From positions 1-64,000 of the forward strand of contig NZ_BCZK01000012.1 in NCBI RefSeq assembly GCF_001598695.1: a stretch of 64,000 nucleotides of DNA, in the 5' to 3' direction. The notes under the pieces were generated by a model. It saw only the letters and a program-made list of their open reading frames with translations, had not been told where the DNA came from and did not search any database. Both the position numbers and the translations under genes were made by a program. Source of the DNA: Klebsiella oxytoca NBRC 105695 (GTDB taxonomy: Bacteria; Pseudomonadota; Gammaproteobacteria; Enterobacterales; Enterobacteriaceae). This document shows positions 47,483 to 56,758 of this stretch, piece by piece; position 1 is the first letter of the stretch, and the number at the start of each line of letters is the position of its first letter.

Positions 47483-48232
47483 ATGAAGATTAATTATCTG
47501 GATGATGAAGACCTCTCTTTTCTGCATCGCTGTAGCGAAGAGCATCTGGAAACATTCGCTCGAATTCTGACTCACAATGAGAATGGAAAACCCCGGCTTT
47601 CAAGTACGCTATTGCGTAATGAAACCTTTCAGGCGATGGAAGGACACCCTGAGCGCTATCGCCGCAACTGGCAGCTCATTGCCGGGGAACTCCAGCACTT
47701 TGGCGGTGATAGCATCGCCAACACGCTGCGTCGTCATGGCAAGTTCTATCGCGAAATTTTGCTGGACGTCTGCAAGAGACTAAAAATCAAAACCGATAAA
47801 CAAGCCTCTACCCCGGAAATAGAACAACATCTCCTGGAACACTTTCTGGAGCATAGCTGGAAAAAGATGGATGAGCGGCAAAAAGCCGACTTCTTCAGTG
47901 CCGTTGAGTGTCGTGTCAAAGAGCAGAAAGAGCTGCTTCCCCATCTGCTTCAGACAAATAAGTTAGCGCAGGGAGTCTCGCATCTTCTTGAAACCCGACT
48001 GACGAAGATCCTCCGCACCCACGCCGCGGTGAGCGTCATCGGCCATGGGCTGGTACGCGGAGCAGGGCTTGGCGGACCGCTCGGCGCCGCGTTTAATGGG
48101 GTAAAAGCCGTGAGCGGCAGCGCATATCGGGTGACCATTCCAGCCGTGTTGCATATTGCCTGTTTAAGGCAAATGACCAGACTTCATCAGGGAAAAAATG
48201 AAATTGGCGAAAAATACCCCGCCAGATCATAG
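47483..48232 (+). CDS. yaaW: YaaW family protein (UPF0174)
   Basis: 249-residue YaaW homologue, 28 nt after yaaI: EDLSFLHRCSEEHLETFARILTHNE, HPERYRRNWQLIAGELQHFGGDSIANTLR and a C-terminal hydrophobic GHGLVRGAGLGGPLGAAFNGVKAVSGSAYR that may insert in or touch the membrane. The domain also occurs in plasmid and tellurium-type clusters elsewhere (memory). Biochemical role unknown. The tail is about 12 residues longer than in E. coli. Confidence 0.87.
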   Translation: MKINYLDDEDLSFLHRCSEEHLETFARILTHNENGKPRLSSTLLRNETFQAMEGHPERYRRNWQLIAGELQHFGGDSIANTLRRHGKFYREILLDVCKRLKIKTDKQASTPEIEQHLLEHFLEHSWKKMDERQKADFFSAVECRVKEQKELLPHLLQTNKLAQGVSHLLETRLTKILRTHAAVSVIGHGLVRGAGLGGPLGAAFNGVKAVSGSAYRVTIPAVLHIACLRQMTRLHQGKNEIGEKYPARS

Positions 48233-48321
48233 ACAGTATCGTAACGCCTAATTATTATGCCGCGCCCCGACGCAGAGACGGCGGGGAATGCTTCCCTTTC
48301 TAATCATTATTTTGAGGAATT

Positions 48322-48888
48322 ATGGGCAACACTAAGTTGGCTAATCCGGCACCGCTGGGCCTTATGGGCTTCGGCATGACCACTATTCTGCTTAACCTGG
48401 CAAATAGCGGCCTGTTCGCGTTTGATGTAGCTATCCTGGCGATGGGCATTTTTTATGGCGGCATTGCGCAGATTTTTGCCGGCCTGCTGGAATTTAAAAA
48501 AGGCAACACTTTTGGCTTAACCGCATTTACGTCTTACGGCGCTTTTTGGCTGACGCTGGTTGCCATTCTTCTGATGCCGAAAATGGGCCTTGCTGAAGCG
48601 CCTGATGCACACTTCCTCGGTATCTACCTTGGACTGTGGGGCGTTTTCACCCTGTTCATGTTCTTTGGCACTCTGAAAGCCGCACGTATGCTGCAGTTTG
48701 TTTTCCTCAGCCTGACCGTGTTGTTCGCTCTGCTGGCGATTGGCCACCTGGCTGATAACGAAGGCATTGTGAAGATTGCTGGCTGGGTGGGTCTGGTCTG
48801 CGGCGGCAGCGCCATCTATCTGGCGATGGGTGAAGTGCTGAACGAGCAGTTTGGCCGCACCGTTCTGCCAATCGGCGAAAAGCATTAA
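48322..48888 (+). CDS. satP: Acetate/succinate:H+ symporter SatP
   Basis: 188-residue AceTr/Gpr1 family protein with six membrane helices. N-terminal signature NPAPLGLMGFGMTT is diagnostic. It imports acetate and succinate with protons. TTGAGGAATT precedes ATG. Followed by a strong stem-loop at 48895. Confidence 0.95.
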   Translation: MGNTKLANPAPLGLMGFGMTTILLNLANSGLFAFDVAILAMGIFYGGIAQIFAGLLEFKKGNTFGLTAFTSYGAFWLTLVAILLMPKMGLAEAPDAHFLGIYLGLWGVFTLFMFFGTLKAARMLQFVFLSLTVLFALLAIGHLADNEGIVKIAGWVGLVCGGSAIYLAMGEVLNEQFGRTVLPIGEKH

Positions 48889-48894
48889 TTCATT

Positions 48895-48920
48895 GTCGCC
48901 GCTCGTTCGCGAGCGGCGAC
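48895..48920. terminator. Stem-loop between satP and MHS transporter gene
   Basis: 10-bp perfect stem GTCGCCGCTC / GAGCGGCGAC between convergent genes; no clear U-run, so termination efficiency is uncertain. Confidence 0.5.
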
Positions 48921-48935
48921 ATGGGTCACCTTGAT

Positions 48936-50246
48936 TTAAGGCAGACGCTGCAGTTCAGCTTTCGGCGCTGCGACCTGCTGATCCAGTCCCTGACGCAGCC
49001 AGATCCCCAACCCCAATCCCATAAACGACAGTGCCAGCACGTACCACGCGGGCGCCATCGGCGAAACGCCCATCAGCATGGTCACCGCAATCGGCGTCAG
49101 GCCGCCAAAGATGGCGTAAGAGACGTTATAAGAGAACGAAATACCGGTAAATCGGACCTCCGCCGGGAACGCGCGCACCATCACATACGGAACCGCCCCG
49201 ACCACGCCAACGCATAACCCCACCGTACCGTAGAGCAGGAACAGGCGCTGCGGGCTATCACCGGAAAGATGATAGAAAGCCCAGCTTGCCGCAGCGAGGA
49301 ATAAGCTGCCGACAATAAACGTGCGACTGGCGCCAAAACGATCGGCGGCCAGGCCTGCCAGCAGGCAGCCGATACAGAGCATGATGGTAGCGATGCTGTT
49401 CGCCTGCAGGGTGATGGCGGGAGCAAAGCCGTAGTGTTTTTGTAGCCAGACCGGAGACATGAGGATCACCACCACCACGCCTGCGGATAACAGCCAGGTC
49501 AGCAGCATTGAGACCACAACCGCCTTCTGATGCTTCAGCGCGACGGCTTTAACCGGCAGCTCCTGCGCTAATGCCTTACGCTGCTGCATTTCGAGGAAAA
49601 TCGGCGTCTCCTGAAGCCAACGGCGCAGATACATGGCGACGAGGCCAAATGCGCCGCCTAACAGGAACGGGATACGCCAGCCGCCATCGTGGATACCCTG
49701 AGGGGTGAGGTGCGTATTAATCAGCGTCGCGACGACCGAACCGAGTAAAATACCCACCGTCAGACCGGCAGTCAGCGTACCGCAGGCGATACCTATTCTT
49801 TTTTCCGGTACATGCTCGGCAACGAAGACCCAGGCGCCGGGAACTTCGCCGCCAATTGCTGCGCCCTGAAGAATGCGCATCAGCAACAGCAAAATCGGCG
49901 CCACGATGCCCATCGACGCGTAGGTAGGCAGCAGACCAATCGCCAGCGTAGGCAGCGCCATCAGTAAAATGCTCAAAGTAAACATTTTCTTACGCCCAAC
50001 CAGATCGCCAAAGTGGGCCATAATGATGCCGCCAAGAGGACGCGCTAAATAGCCTGCCGCAAAAATGCCGAAGGTTTGTACCTGTCGCAGCCACTCAGGA
50101 ATATCCGCCGGGAAAAACAGCTCGCCGACAACGGCGGCAAAGAAAACAAAGATGATGAAATCATAAAACTCCAGCGCGCCGCCAAGCGCGGCAAGCGTCA
50201 GGGTTTTATAATCCTGTCGGTTCAGGGGTCGGGTATAGTGTGACAT
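48936..50246 (-). CDS. MFS transporter, metabolite:H+ symporter (MHS) type
   Basis: 436-residue 12-helix carrier. AALGGALEFYDFIIFVFF near the start, GYLARPLGGIIMAHFGDLVGRK with the MFS loop, LQGAAIGGEVPGA and PAEVRFTGISFSYN are MHS subfamily hallmarks (ShiA/ProP/KgtP/YdfJ relatives). ATG 50246 is preferred over the TTG at 50255. It lies between satP and mog, adjacent in E. coli K-12, so it is an insertion relative to that backbone. Substrate unknown, probably an organic acid or osmolyte. Confidence 0.85.
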   Translation of the reverse strand: MSHYTRPLNRQDYKTLTLAALGGALEFYDFIIFVFFAAVVGELFFPADIPEWLRQVQTFGIFAAGYLARPLGGIIMAHFGDLVGRKKMFTLSILLMALPTLAIGLLPTYASMGIVAPILLLLMRILQGAAIGGEVPGAWVFVAEHVPEKRIGIACGTLTAGLTVGILLGSVVATLINTHLTPQGIHDGGWRIPFLLGGAFGLVAMYLRRWLQETPIFLEMQQRKALAQELPVKAVALKHQKAVVVSMLLTWLLSAGVVVVILMSPVWLQKHYGFAPAITLQANSIATIMLCIGCLLAGLAADRFGASRTFIVGSLFLAAASWAFYHLSGDSPQRLFLLYGTVGLCVGVVGAVPYVMVRAFPAEVRFTGISFSYNVSYAIFGGLTPIAVTMLMGVSPMAPAWYVLALSFMGLGLGIWLRQGLDQQVAAPKAELQRLP

Positions 50247-50366
50247 AACGAGCAATCATCCAGAGGTGTGAAGAGATTCTACGCAGTGTGTAAAGTAAAA
50301 AACACTATATCGTAAATAAAACAACACACCACTGATGTTGCAGGTTATTTCAGGAATGCATTAAAT

Positions 50367-50954
50367 TCAGGATAATGTTTCACGTCTCGCGCTTTTAGGG
50401 CGAAAAGCTGCTACAACATTGCCGTTTGTTTCGACATATGGCCCCTCAAGCAACTGTACACAATACGGTACACTTGCAAAAACTCCGTGCACCAGCACGT
50501 TACCCTCGGCATCTTTTACGCCTTCCAGGGTTTCTTCAATCGCTTTCGGCTGCCCGGGCAGGTTAAGGATCAGCGCCTGCTTGCGAATAACGCCAACCTG
50601 GCGAGAAAGAATGGCCGTCGGCACAAAGTGCAGGCTCACCTGGCGCATTTGCTCGCCAAAGCCTGGCATCACCCGATCGGCAATCGCCAGCGTCGCATCC
50701 GGGGTCACGTCACGGCGAGCCGGGCCCGTGCCACCGGTAGTCAGGACCAGATGACAGCCCATTTCATCAACCAGTTCGCACAGCGTTTGCTCGATAATAA
50801 CCTGTTCATCCGGGATCAAGCGGGTTTGCAATTCGAAAGGCGTGGATAGCGCACGGGCCAGCCACTCTTCAAGCGCCGGGATACCTTTATCCTGATAGAC
50901 GCCGCTGGAGGCGCGATCGGAGATGGAAACTAAGCCGATTCGTAAGGTGTTCAT
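50367..50954 (-). CDS. mog: Molybdopterin adenylyltransferase MogA
   Basis: 195-residue enzyme that adenylates molybdopterin before metal insertion. MoaB/Mog motif VLTTGGTGPARRDVTPDAT and SISDRASSG are present; ATG 50954 (MNTLRIGLVS) gives the E. coli length. Stand-alone between talB and the MHS transporter. Confidence 0.96.
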   Translation of the reverse strand: MNTLRIGLVSISDRASSGVYQDKGIPALEEWLARALSTPFELQTRLIPDEQVIIEQTLCELVDEMGCHLVLTTGGTGPARRDVTPDATLAIADRVMPGFGEQMRQVSLHFVPTAILSRQVGVIRKQALILNLPGQPKAIEETLEGVKDAEGNVLVHGVFASVPYCVQLLEGPYVETNGNVVAAFRPKSARRETLS

Positions 50955-51021
50955 GATTATTCCGTTCAAACAGTATTAATAGCCAGAATAATACACCGAG
51001 GGGAGCAAGGCAGACAGTTTA

Positions 51022-51047
51022 ATGTGGCCGACGGGCGTCGGCCACAT
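51022..51047 (-). terminator. talB 3' stem-loop
   Basis: 12-bp perfect stem ATGTGGCCGACG / CGTCGGCCACAT with a 2-nt loop just after talB; no strong U-run. Confidence 0.55.
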
Positions 51048-51053
51048 GGGGGA

Positions 51054-52007
51054 TTACAGCAGATCGCCGATCATTTTTTCCAGTTTTTCCTGGTCGATCG
51101 CAAACTTACGGATACCTTCCGCCAGTTTGTCTACCGCCATCGGATCCTGATTGTGCTGCCACAGGAATTCGGATTCGGTGATGCGAGCCGGACGGGCTTT
51201 CACTTCGCCGCTGAAAGACAGTTTACGCTCAACCGCGCCTTCGCTTTCAGCCAGCTCTTTCAGCAGGGCCGGAGCGATGGTCAGGCGATCGCAGCCGGCC
51301 AGTTCCAGGATCTCGCCGAGGTTACGGAAGCTTGCGCCCATAACCACAGTTTCGTAGCCGTGCTGTTTGTAGTATTCGTAGATTTCGCTTACGGACACCA
51401 CGCCCGGATCTTCTGCCGGCGCGTATTCTTTCTTATCGGTGTTCGCTTTGTACCAGTCGAGGATACGGCCCACAAACGGAGAAATCAGGAATACGCCCGC
51501 TTCCGCACAAGCACGCGCCTGAGCGAAGGAGAACAGCAGAGTCAGGTTACAGTTGATGCCTTCTTTTTCCAGCTGCTCAGCGGCGCGAATGCCCTGCCAG
51601 GTAGAAGCCAGTTTGATCAGAATGCGATCGTTACTGATGCCGGCATCGTTATACAGCTTGATTAGGCGCTTAGCTTTGGCGATAGATGCATCGGTGTCAT
51701 AGGACAGACGAGCATCAACCTCGGTGGAAATACGGCCAGGGATCAGCTTAAGGATTTCGAGACCAATGTTCACCGCCAGCTTATCGGAAGCATCGATAAT
51801 CTGCTGCGCGCGATCGCTACTCTGGCCGCGAGCCCAGGCAACAGCGTCATCAATCAGCTTACGGTACTCAGGGATCTGAGCCGCGCCGAGAATCAAAGAA
51901 GGGTTAGTCGTGGCGTCCTGAGGCTGATACAGCTTCATTGCCGCGATATCTCCGGTATCAGCTACGACAGTGGTGTACTGACGCAGAGAAGTCAATTTAT
52001 CCGTCAT
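51054..52007 (-). CDS. talB: Transaldolase B
   Basis: 317-residue pentose-phosphate enzyme moving a dihydroxyacetone unit between sugar phosphates. [27 protein letters not shown] at the N-terminus, Schiff-base Lys in [11 protein letters not shown] (about residue 132), and [11 protein letters not shown]. Divergent from yaaJ. Confidence 0.98.
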   Translation of the reverse strand: MTDKLTSLRQYTTVVADTGDIAAMKLYQPQDATTNPSLILGAAQIPEYRKLIDDAVAWARGQSSDRAQQIIDASDKLAVNIGLEILKLIPGRISTEVDARLSYDTDASIAKAKRLIKLYNDAGISNDRILIKLASTWQGIRAAEQLEKEGINCNLTLLFSFAQARACAEAGVFLISPFVGRILDWYKANTDKKEYAPAEDPGVVSVSEIYEYYKQHGYETVVMGASFRNLGEILELAGCDRLTIAPALLKELAESEGAVERKLSFSGEVKARPARITESEFLWQHNQDPMAVDKLAEGIRKFAIDQEKLEKMIGDLL

Positions 52008-52210
52008 GATAGTGTTTCTCTTAAACAGCAGTTAAGGGGATGTAACCGGTCTGCCAAGATGATAACACGCTGCCGGGGCAGCGCAACCGCCTACAATGCA
52101 TGAGCGCAGAGTGTGATAAACTGGGCCAATTAATTACCTGAACACTAAAGGATTGTCACTGGATTGGTAGCGCTTACACTCGCGCGCCGATATGGGCAAG
52201 AGGATGCTTG

Positions 52211-53641
52211 ATGCCTGATTTTCTGTCGTTTATCAATGAAATACTTTGGGGCTCGGTAATGATCTACCTGTTACTGGGCGCTGGCGTCTGGTTTACCTGG
52301 CGAACAAAATATATTCAGTTCCGTTATATCCGCCAGTTCAGCAAAAGTCTGAAAAAAAGCCTTCAGCCGCAGCCCGGCGGCTTAACGTCTTTTCAGGCGC
52401 TGTGCATGAGCCTGGCGGCGCGCGTGGGCAGCGGCAATATGGCTGGGGTTGCGCTGGCCATTGCCGCTGGCGGCCCGGGCGCCGTTTTTTGGATGTGGAT
52501 CTCGGCGCTGCTCGGCATGGCCAGCAGCTTCGCCGAATGCTCTCTGGCGCAGCTTTATAAAGAGCGCGACTCTCGCGGACACTTTCGCGGCGGTCCGGCC
52601 TGGTATATGGCCCGGGGGCTCGGCATGCGCTGGATGGGCGTGCTGTTCTCTATTCTTCTCCTGCTGGCCTACGGTGTTATTTTTAACACCGTCCAGGCCA
52701 ACTCCGTTGCCCATGCCATGGAGTATGCGTTTCGTTTACCTGATGTCATCACCGGCGGCGCGCTTGCGGCCCTGACCCTGCTGGTCATCATTCGCGGTAT
52801 TCGCGGCGTAGCGCGGTTGATGCAGTGGCTCGTGCCGGCTATGGCTTTGCTGTGGGTGATGGCCAGCCTGGTCATTGGCTTGTGGCATATCAGCGCCCTG
52901 CCGACGATTTTTGAAATTATTTTCCGCTGCGCTTTCGGTTGGCAGGAGGCCGCTGCAGGCGCGGTGGGCTATACCATCAGCCAGGCGCTCACCAGCGGCT
53001 TTCAGCGCGGGATGTTCTCCAATGAAGCGGGTATGGGTTCGACGCCAAATTCTGCCGCCGCCGCTGCCTCCTGGCCACCTCATCCCGCAGCGCAGGGGAT
53101 CGTACAAATGATCGGCGTCTTTATTGATACCATCGTCATCTGTACCGCCAGCGCCGTGATCATTATGCTGGCGCCGAGAGACGGCAATGAAGGGGTGGCA
53201 AACGGTATTCAGGCTATCCAGCACTCGATGAACAATCTTGTCGGCGACTGGGGTGCCAGCTTTGTCGCTTGTATCGTGCTGCTGTTCGCCTTCAGTTCGA
53301 TCGTCGCAAACTATATCTATGCCGAAAATAACCTCATCTTTCTGCGCATGGATAGCCTCCGCAACATCTGGCTGCTGCGTCTGCTGACGCTGTGCATGGT
53401 CATCACCGGAGCGGTAGTCAGCCTGCCGGTAGTCTGGCAGATGGCGGATATTATCATGGCGCTGATGGCGATAACTAACCTGACGGCTATCCTGCTGCTG
53501 TCGCCGACGGTGCGCATCATTGCCAGCGATTACCTGCGGCAGCGCAAGCTGGGCCAGCGGCCGGAATTTGACGTCACCCGCTACCCTGAAATCCATCAAC
53601 AGCTGGTACCGGGAACCTGGGATAACCTGCCGCGCGAATAG
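52211..53641 (+). CDS. yaaJ: Sodium:alanine/glycine symporter family YaaJ
   Basis: 476-residue AGCS family transporter with about 11 helices. Signature AARVGSGNMAGVALAIAAGGPGAVFWMW and GFQRGMFSNEAGMGSTPN. Imports Ala or Gly with Na+ by family analogy; the true substrate of YaaJ is not proven. ATG 52211 is preferred to TTG 52208. Confidence 0.94.
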   Translation: MPDFLSFINEILWGSVMIYLLLGAGVWFTWRTKYIQFRYIRQFSKSLKKSLQPQPGGLTSFQALCMSLAARVGSGNMAGVALAIAAGGPGAVFWMWISALLGMASSFAECSLAQLYKERDSRGHFRGGPAWYMARGLGMRWMGVLFSILLLLAYGVIFNTVQANSVAHAMEYAFRLPDVITGGALAALTLLVIIRGIRGVARLMQWLVPAMALLWVMASLVIGLWHISALPTIFEIIFRCAFGWQEAAAGAVGYTISQALTSGFQRGMFSNEAGMGSTPNSAAAAASWPPHPAAQGIVQMIGVFIDTIVICTASAVIIMLAPRDGNEGVANGIQAIQHSMNNLVGDWGASFVACIVLLFAFSSIVANYIYAENNLIFLRMDSLRNIWLLRLLTLCMVITGAVVSLPVVWQMADIIMALMAITNLTAILLLSPTVRIIASDYLRQRKLGQRPEFDVTRYPEIHQQLVPGTWDNLPRE

Positions 53642-53718
53642 CGCGGCAATCGCAGCTATCGATCCTCTCTTGAGGTTTTTTTGCTAAAGTCGTCAAAAAT
53701 TTCCCGTAAGGACTGGAT

Positions 53719-54492
53719 ATGCTCATTCTGATTTCACCTGCCAAAACGCTTGATTATCAAAGTCCGCTGGCAACGACGCGTTATACTCAGCCAGAGCTGC
53801 TGGAACACTCTCAGGAGCTTATCGGCATTGCCCGCCAGCTGTCGGCACCACAGATTGCTAAACTGATGGGCATCAGCGACAAGCTGGCCGATCTGAACGC
53901 GACCCGCTTCCACGACTGGCAGCCAGACTTCACCCCGGACAATGCCCGTCAGGCGATCCTGGCGTTTAAGGGCGATGTCTATACCGGCCTGCAGGCAGAG
54001 ACCTTTAGCGAAGCTGATTTCGATTTTGCCCAGCAGCATCTGCGGATGCTTTCCGGCCTGTATGGCGTTCTGCGCCCGCTGGATCTGATGCAGCCGTATC
54101 GCCTGGAAATGGGTATTAAGCTTGAGAATGCGAGGGGTAAAGACCTGTATCACTATTGGGGAGACGTCATCACCGATAAGCTGAATCAGGCACTGAAAGC
54201 CCAGGGAGACGATATCGTGGTCAACCTTGCCTCTGATGAATACTTCAGGTCGGTGAAAGCCAAACGGCTTGAGGGCCAGCTGATTAAGCCGGTATTCCTT
54301 GATGAGAAAAACGGCAAGTTTAAAGTGATCAGCTTCTACGCTAAAAAAGCGCGCGGCTTGATGAGTCGTTATATCATTGAGAATCGCTTAACGAAGCCTG
54401 AGCAGTTGACCCGTTTTGATAGTGAAGGCTATTTCTTTGACGCCGAGGCTTCGGATAACGGAGAACTGGTCTTTAAACGCCACGAGCAGTAA
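53719..54492 (+). CDS. yaaA: Peroxide stress protein YaaA
   Basis: 257-residue YaaA/UPF0246 DNA-binding fold protein, known in E. coli to limit free iron during H2O2 stress. [16 protein letters not shown] at the start and the C-terminal [20 protein letters not shown] are conserved. OxyR-dependent in E. coli; no site checked here. Convergent with thrC. Confidence 0.95.
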   Translation: MLILISPAKTLDYQSPLATTRYTQPELLEHSQELIGIARQLSAPQIAKLMGISDKLADLNATRFHDWQPDFTPDNARQAILAFKGDVYTGLQAETFSEADFDFAQQHLRMLSGLYGVLRPLDLMQPYRLEMGIKLENARGKDLYHYWGDVITDKLNQALKAQGDDIVVNLASDEYFRSVKAKRLEGQLIKPVFLDEKNGKFKVISFYAKKARGLMSRYIIENRLTKPEQLTRFDSEGYFFDAEASDNGELVFKRHEQ

Positions 54493-54532
54493 AAACACGC
54501 TCCCCTGCTGCGGATAATGCAGGAGGGGAGCG
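54491..54532 (-). terminator. thrABC operon terminator
   Basis: Minus strand GCTCCCCT-CTGC / GCAG-AGGGGAGC with a 7-nt loop, then GTGTTTTT. Confidence 0.85.
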
Positions 54533-54543
54533 CTGAATCAGGC

Positions 54544-55824
54544 TTAACCCATCATCAGCTTACGCAGCGCGGCAAAATCAGCCGGCAGATCATGCGACAG
54601 CAGCGGCAAATCGGCACGATCGGCCAGCTCTTTCGGCAGCGGCAGCGTCTCCTGCAGAATCTCTTCCACGCTCTCTTTAAATTTCGCCGGATGCGCCGTG
54701 CCGAGGAACAGGCCATATTCGCCAGGCTGCAGCTGGTCGCGTAGCGCGCGATAGGCAATCGCCGCATGCGGTTCAGAGGTATAGCCGATGGCTTTCAGCT
54801 CACGCATGGTCTTTTTGGTGGTTTCATCATCCACCGCCGCGTAGCCCAGCTCGTTCAGACGCCAGATTTTACGACGGAACAGCTCTTCCACACGCGGCCA
54901 GTTGTTCGGCTGGCTGACGTCCATCGCGTTAGACAGCGTGGCCTGAGTCGCTTTTGGCGACCAGTTACCGTCCTGCAGGAAGCGCGGCACGGTATCATTG
55001 GCGTTAGTCGCCGCGATAAAACGCTTGATCGGCAGCCCCAGAGATTTAGCCAGCAGACCGGCGGTCAGATCGCCAAAGTTACCGCTGGGTACCGAGATAA
55101 CCAGCTGATTACGGGCTTCCTGAGGCAGCTGAGCAACGGCTTCAAAGTAGTAGCAAATCTGCGCCAGCAGGCGGCTGATATTGATTGAGTTAGCCGAGTT
55201 AAGACCCAGCGCAGCTTTCAGCTCTTCATCATCAAATGCCTGCTTAACCAGCGCCTGGCAGGCATCAAAGTCACCGTCGATTGCTACGGTTTCAATATTG
55301 CCGCCCAGGGTGCAGAACAGCTTTTCCTGCAGCGGGCTGATTTTGCCGCGCGGATAGAGAATGACGACTTTGACGTTTGGCAGACCATAGAACGCATGCG
55401 CAACCGCCGCGCCGGTATCACCCGAGGTGGCCGTCAGAATAGTAACCGGTTTGTCGCCTGCGATATGGGTCAGCATTTGCGCCATAAAGCGGCCGCCGAA
55501 GTCTTTAAACGCCAGAGTCGGACCGTGAAACAGTTCGAGGCAGCCGACGTCGTCCTGCACTTTACTTACCGGTGCCGGGAAGGTAAAGGCGGCGCCGATA
55601 CGTTCTTGCAGAACCTCCTGCGGGATCTCGTCGCCGATAAATGCCGACAAAATTTTTGCGCTACGCGACACGAAGTCCTGCTGCAGCATTTCGTCGATTT
55701 CAGTCAGGCTGAATTCCGGCAGATCGTGCGGGAAGAACAGCCCCTGATGCTTGCCAAGCCCCTGCGTAACGGCCTGCGCAAAGCTGACCTGTTCGTTATG
55801 ATCTTTTAAGTTATAGAGTTTCAT
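54544..55824 (-). CDS. thrC: Threonine synthase
   Basis: 426-residue PLP enzyme converting O-phosphohomoserine to threonine. PLP Lys in GPTLAFKDFGGRFM, substrate-binding TATSGDTGAAV and SVPSGNFGDLTAG. Three nt after thrB. Last gene of the thr operon. Confidence 0.98.
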   Translation of the reverse strand: MKLYNLKDHNEQVSFAQAVTQGLGKHQGLFFPHDLPEFSLTEIDEMLQQDFVSRSAKILSAFIGDEIPQEVLQERIGAAFTFPAPVSKVQDDVGCLELFHGPTLAFKDFGGRFMAQMLTHIAGDKPVTILTATSGDTGAAVAHAFYGLPNVKVVILYPRGKISPLQEKLFCTLGGNIETVAIDGDFDACQALVKQAFDDEELKAALGLNSANSINISRLLAQICYYFEAVAQLPQEARNQLVISVPSGNFGDLTAGLLAKSLGLPIKRFIAATNANDTVPRFLQDGNWSPKATQATLSNAMDVSQPNNWPRVEELFRRKIWRLNELGYAAVDDETTKKTMRELKAIGYTSEPHAAIAYRALRDQLQPGEYGLFLGTAHPAKFKESVEEILQETLPLPKELADRADLPLLSHDLPADFAALRKLMMG

Positions 55825-55827
55825 TGG

Positions 55828-56757
55828 TTATCCCACTACTCGAGCGCCCGCCGTGTCCAGCCGGCAAATATGAACGAAGCCTTCCTTATTTTGCAGATAG
55901 TGCGTAGCCAGCCAGTCGGCGACGCGCTGCGCGGTTTCCGGTTTATCGCATAATGCAAACAACGTTGGACCGGAACCGGAAATGCCGCACGCCTGCGCGC
56001 CAATTTCCATTGCTGCCTGACGCGCTTCGCTGAAGCCCGGCAGTAGTTTGGTACGATACGGTTCGGCAATGACATCTTTCATCAACTTCGCCGCCAGCTG
56101 AGGCTGACGGCTATAGCAGGCGTGAATAAAGCCCGCCAGATGGCGACCGTGGGCAATACAGTCCTGACGGCGATACTGCGCCGGGAGAATGGCCCGCGCT
56201 TCCGCAGTTGAGACTTTAATCCCCGGATAGGCCAGCACCCACAGCCATTCATCAAATGCCGGTATCTGCTGGCTGATGATGCCGTTTTCCTCAAGCATCA
56301 GCTGAATCCCGCCCAGATAGCAAGGGGCGACGTTATCATAGTGAATGCTGCCGGAAATCCGCCCTTCCATCTCGCCCATCAGCGCCAGCATTCGGCTCTC
56401 ATTGAGCGGCTTACCGCAGAATTCATTCATCGCCACCAGCGCGGCAACCACGGAACAGGCGCTGGAGCCCAGGCCGGAACCAATCGGCATGTTTTTTTCC
56501 AGCGTCATCGCCACCGGTACCTGTTTGCCAATCTCCTGGCAAAAACGCTCCCAGCATTGATAGACGATATTCTCCTGCGCAGCCGTCGGCAGTTTACTGG
56601 CGAAGCGACCCACGTTTTGCAGGCTAAAGCTCGCCGCCGCTTCAACCGAGACGTTGTCCCCCAGCAGCGTGCCGTCGACCGGCGTTACCGCCGCGCCCAG
56701 CACGTCAAACCCGACGCTCATGTTGGCACTGGAAGCCGGGGCATATACTTTGACCAT
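55828..56757 (-). CDS. thrB: Homoserine kinase
   Basis: 309-residue GHMP kinase making O-phosphohomoserine. ATP-loop [14 protein letters not shown]-terminal [13 protein letters not shown] and C-terminal [12 protein letters not shown]. Starts 1 nt after the thrA stop, so coupled. Confidence 0.98.
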   Translation of the reverse strand: MVKVYAPASSANMSVGFDVLGAAVTPVDGTLLGDNVSVEAAASFSLQNVGRFASKLPTAAQENIVYQCWERFCQEIGKQVPVAMTLEKNMPIGSGLGSSACSVVAALVAMNEFCGKPLNESRMLALMGEMEGRISGSIHYDNVAPCYLGGIQLMLEENGIISQQIPAFDEWLWVLAYPGIKVSTAEARAILPAQYRRQDCIAHGRHLAGFIHACYSRQPQLAAKLMKDVIAEPYRTKLLPGFSEARQAAMEIGAQACGISGSGPTLFALCDKPETAQRVADWLATHYLQNKEGFVHICRLDTAGARVVG

Positions 56758-56758
56758 C

